32,129 nt of DNA from Sphaerisporangium rufum (GTDB lineage: Bacteria; Actinomycetota; Actinomycetes; Streptosporangiales; Streptosporangiaceae): positions 1-32,129 of the forward strand of contig NZ_BOOU01000108.1 of assembly GCF_016863395.1 (NCBI RefSeq), given 5' to 3'. The notes beneath the pieces were generated by a model, which made no database searches, had not been told where the DNA came from, and worked only from the letters and a program-made list of their open reading frames with translations. Every line of letters begins with the position of its first letter. The first letter of the stretch is position 1. A program made the translations under genes and the position numbers. Of this stretch, positions 32,063 through 32,129 are shown piece by piece.

Positions 32063-32092
32063 GAGGTCCCGCACCGGACGGCGCGGGACCTC
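32063..32092 (-). terminator. Hairpin after the right-edge gene
   Basis: GAGGTCCCGC and GCGGGACCTC form a perfect 10-bp stem around a 10-base loop. On the minus strand it starts 16 bases after a TGA stop, a normal terminator position. Confidence 0.55.
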
Positions 32093-32108
32093 CCCTGGAT
32101 GCCGTGAT

Positions 32109-32129
32109 TCAGAAGTCGAACTCGCCTTT
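32109..32129 (-). CDS. C-terminal tail of a gene running off the right edge, possibly DUF397
   Basis: On the minus strand the last six codons read Lys-Gly-Glu-Phe-Asp-Phe and then TGA. DUF397 proteins of actinomycetes very often end in a GEFD-type tail, and a terminator-like hairpin follows at the expected distance. With only six residues the family is a guess. The stop and hairpin together make a real gene end likely. Confidence 0.35.
   Translation of the reverse strand, partial: KGEFDF

Overview
The window is high-GC DNA with actinomycete codon use. Nearly every third codon position is G or C, and both strands are therefore full of long spurious open frames. The gene content (ECF42 sigma factor beside a DGPF/YCII protein, TrmB/LuxR regulator divergent from a subtilase, GH95 fucosidase, DUF11/DUF7507 surface protein, probable DUF397 tail) and candidate TANNNT -10 boxes placed 6-7 nt before start codons fit a filamentous actinobacterium, perhaps Streptosporangiales. 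The genus cannot be fixed from sequence reading alone. No tRNA, rRNA, CRISPR array, transposase or phage gene was recognised. Layout: 1-5320 (minus) is a giant secreted repeat protein that runs off the left edge. A 540-base intergenic stretch separates it from larE-larB (5860-7403), two overlapping genes for the nickel-pincer nucleotide cofactor. Next come a DGPF/YCII protein and its ECF42 sigma factor (7514-9188), an orphan membrane protein (9505-10479) and a small membrane protein with two L7/L12-like domains (10498-10959). On the minus strand lie a glutamine-synthetase-like enzyme and a molybdopterin oxidoreductase (11103-14778). Small genes follow: a 117-aa hypothetical protein, a secreted HNH nuclease, a MazG-like pyrophosphohydrolase and a secreted polysaccharide deacetylase (15101-17884). 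A TrmB/LuxR regulator (18000-19031, minus) is divergent from a 1291-aa subtilase (19177-23052). A tightly overlapped five-gene operon encodes ECF sigma, membrane zinc-finger anti-sigma, ABC ATPase and two membrane proteins (23152-27514). Then come a GH95 alpha-L-fucosidase (27791-30097), a small Pro/Gln-rich membrane protein, an orphan ribbon-helix-helix protein, and an ArsR-SRPBCC pair with a clear operator (31007-31887). The right edge carries the last six codons of a further minus-strand gene. How the parts work together: there are two sigma-factor modules (ECF42 with a DGPF partner, and sigma/anti-sigma/ABC exporter) and three regulator-target arrangements (TrmB/LuxR-subtilase, ArsR-SRPBCC, and a palindrome before GH95). 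Several secreted proteins point to envelope or extracellular polymer work: the DUF7507 protein, the HNH nuclease, the deacetylase and the subtilase. Many true starts are internal to longer open frames. They were reassigned here using Shine-Dalgarno sites, four-base overlaps and leaderless -10 boxes.
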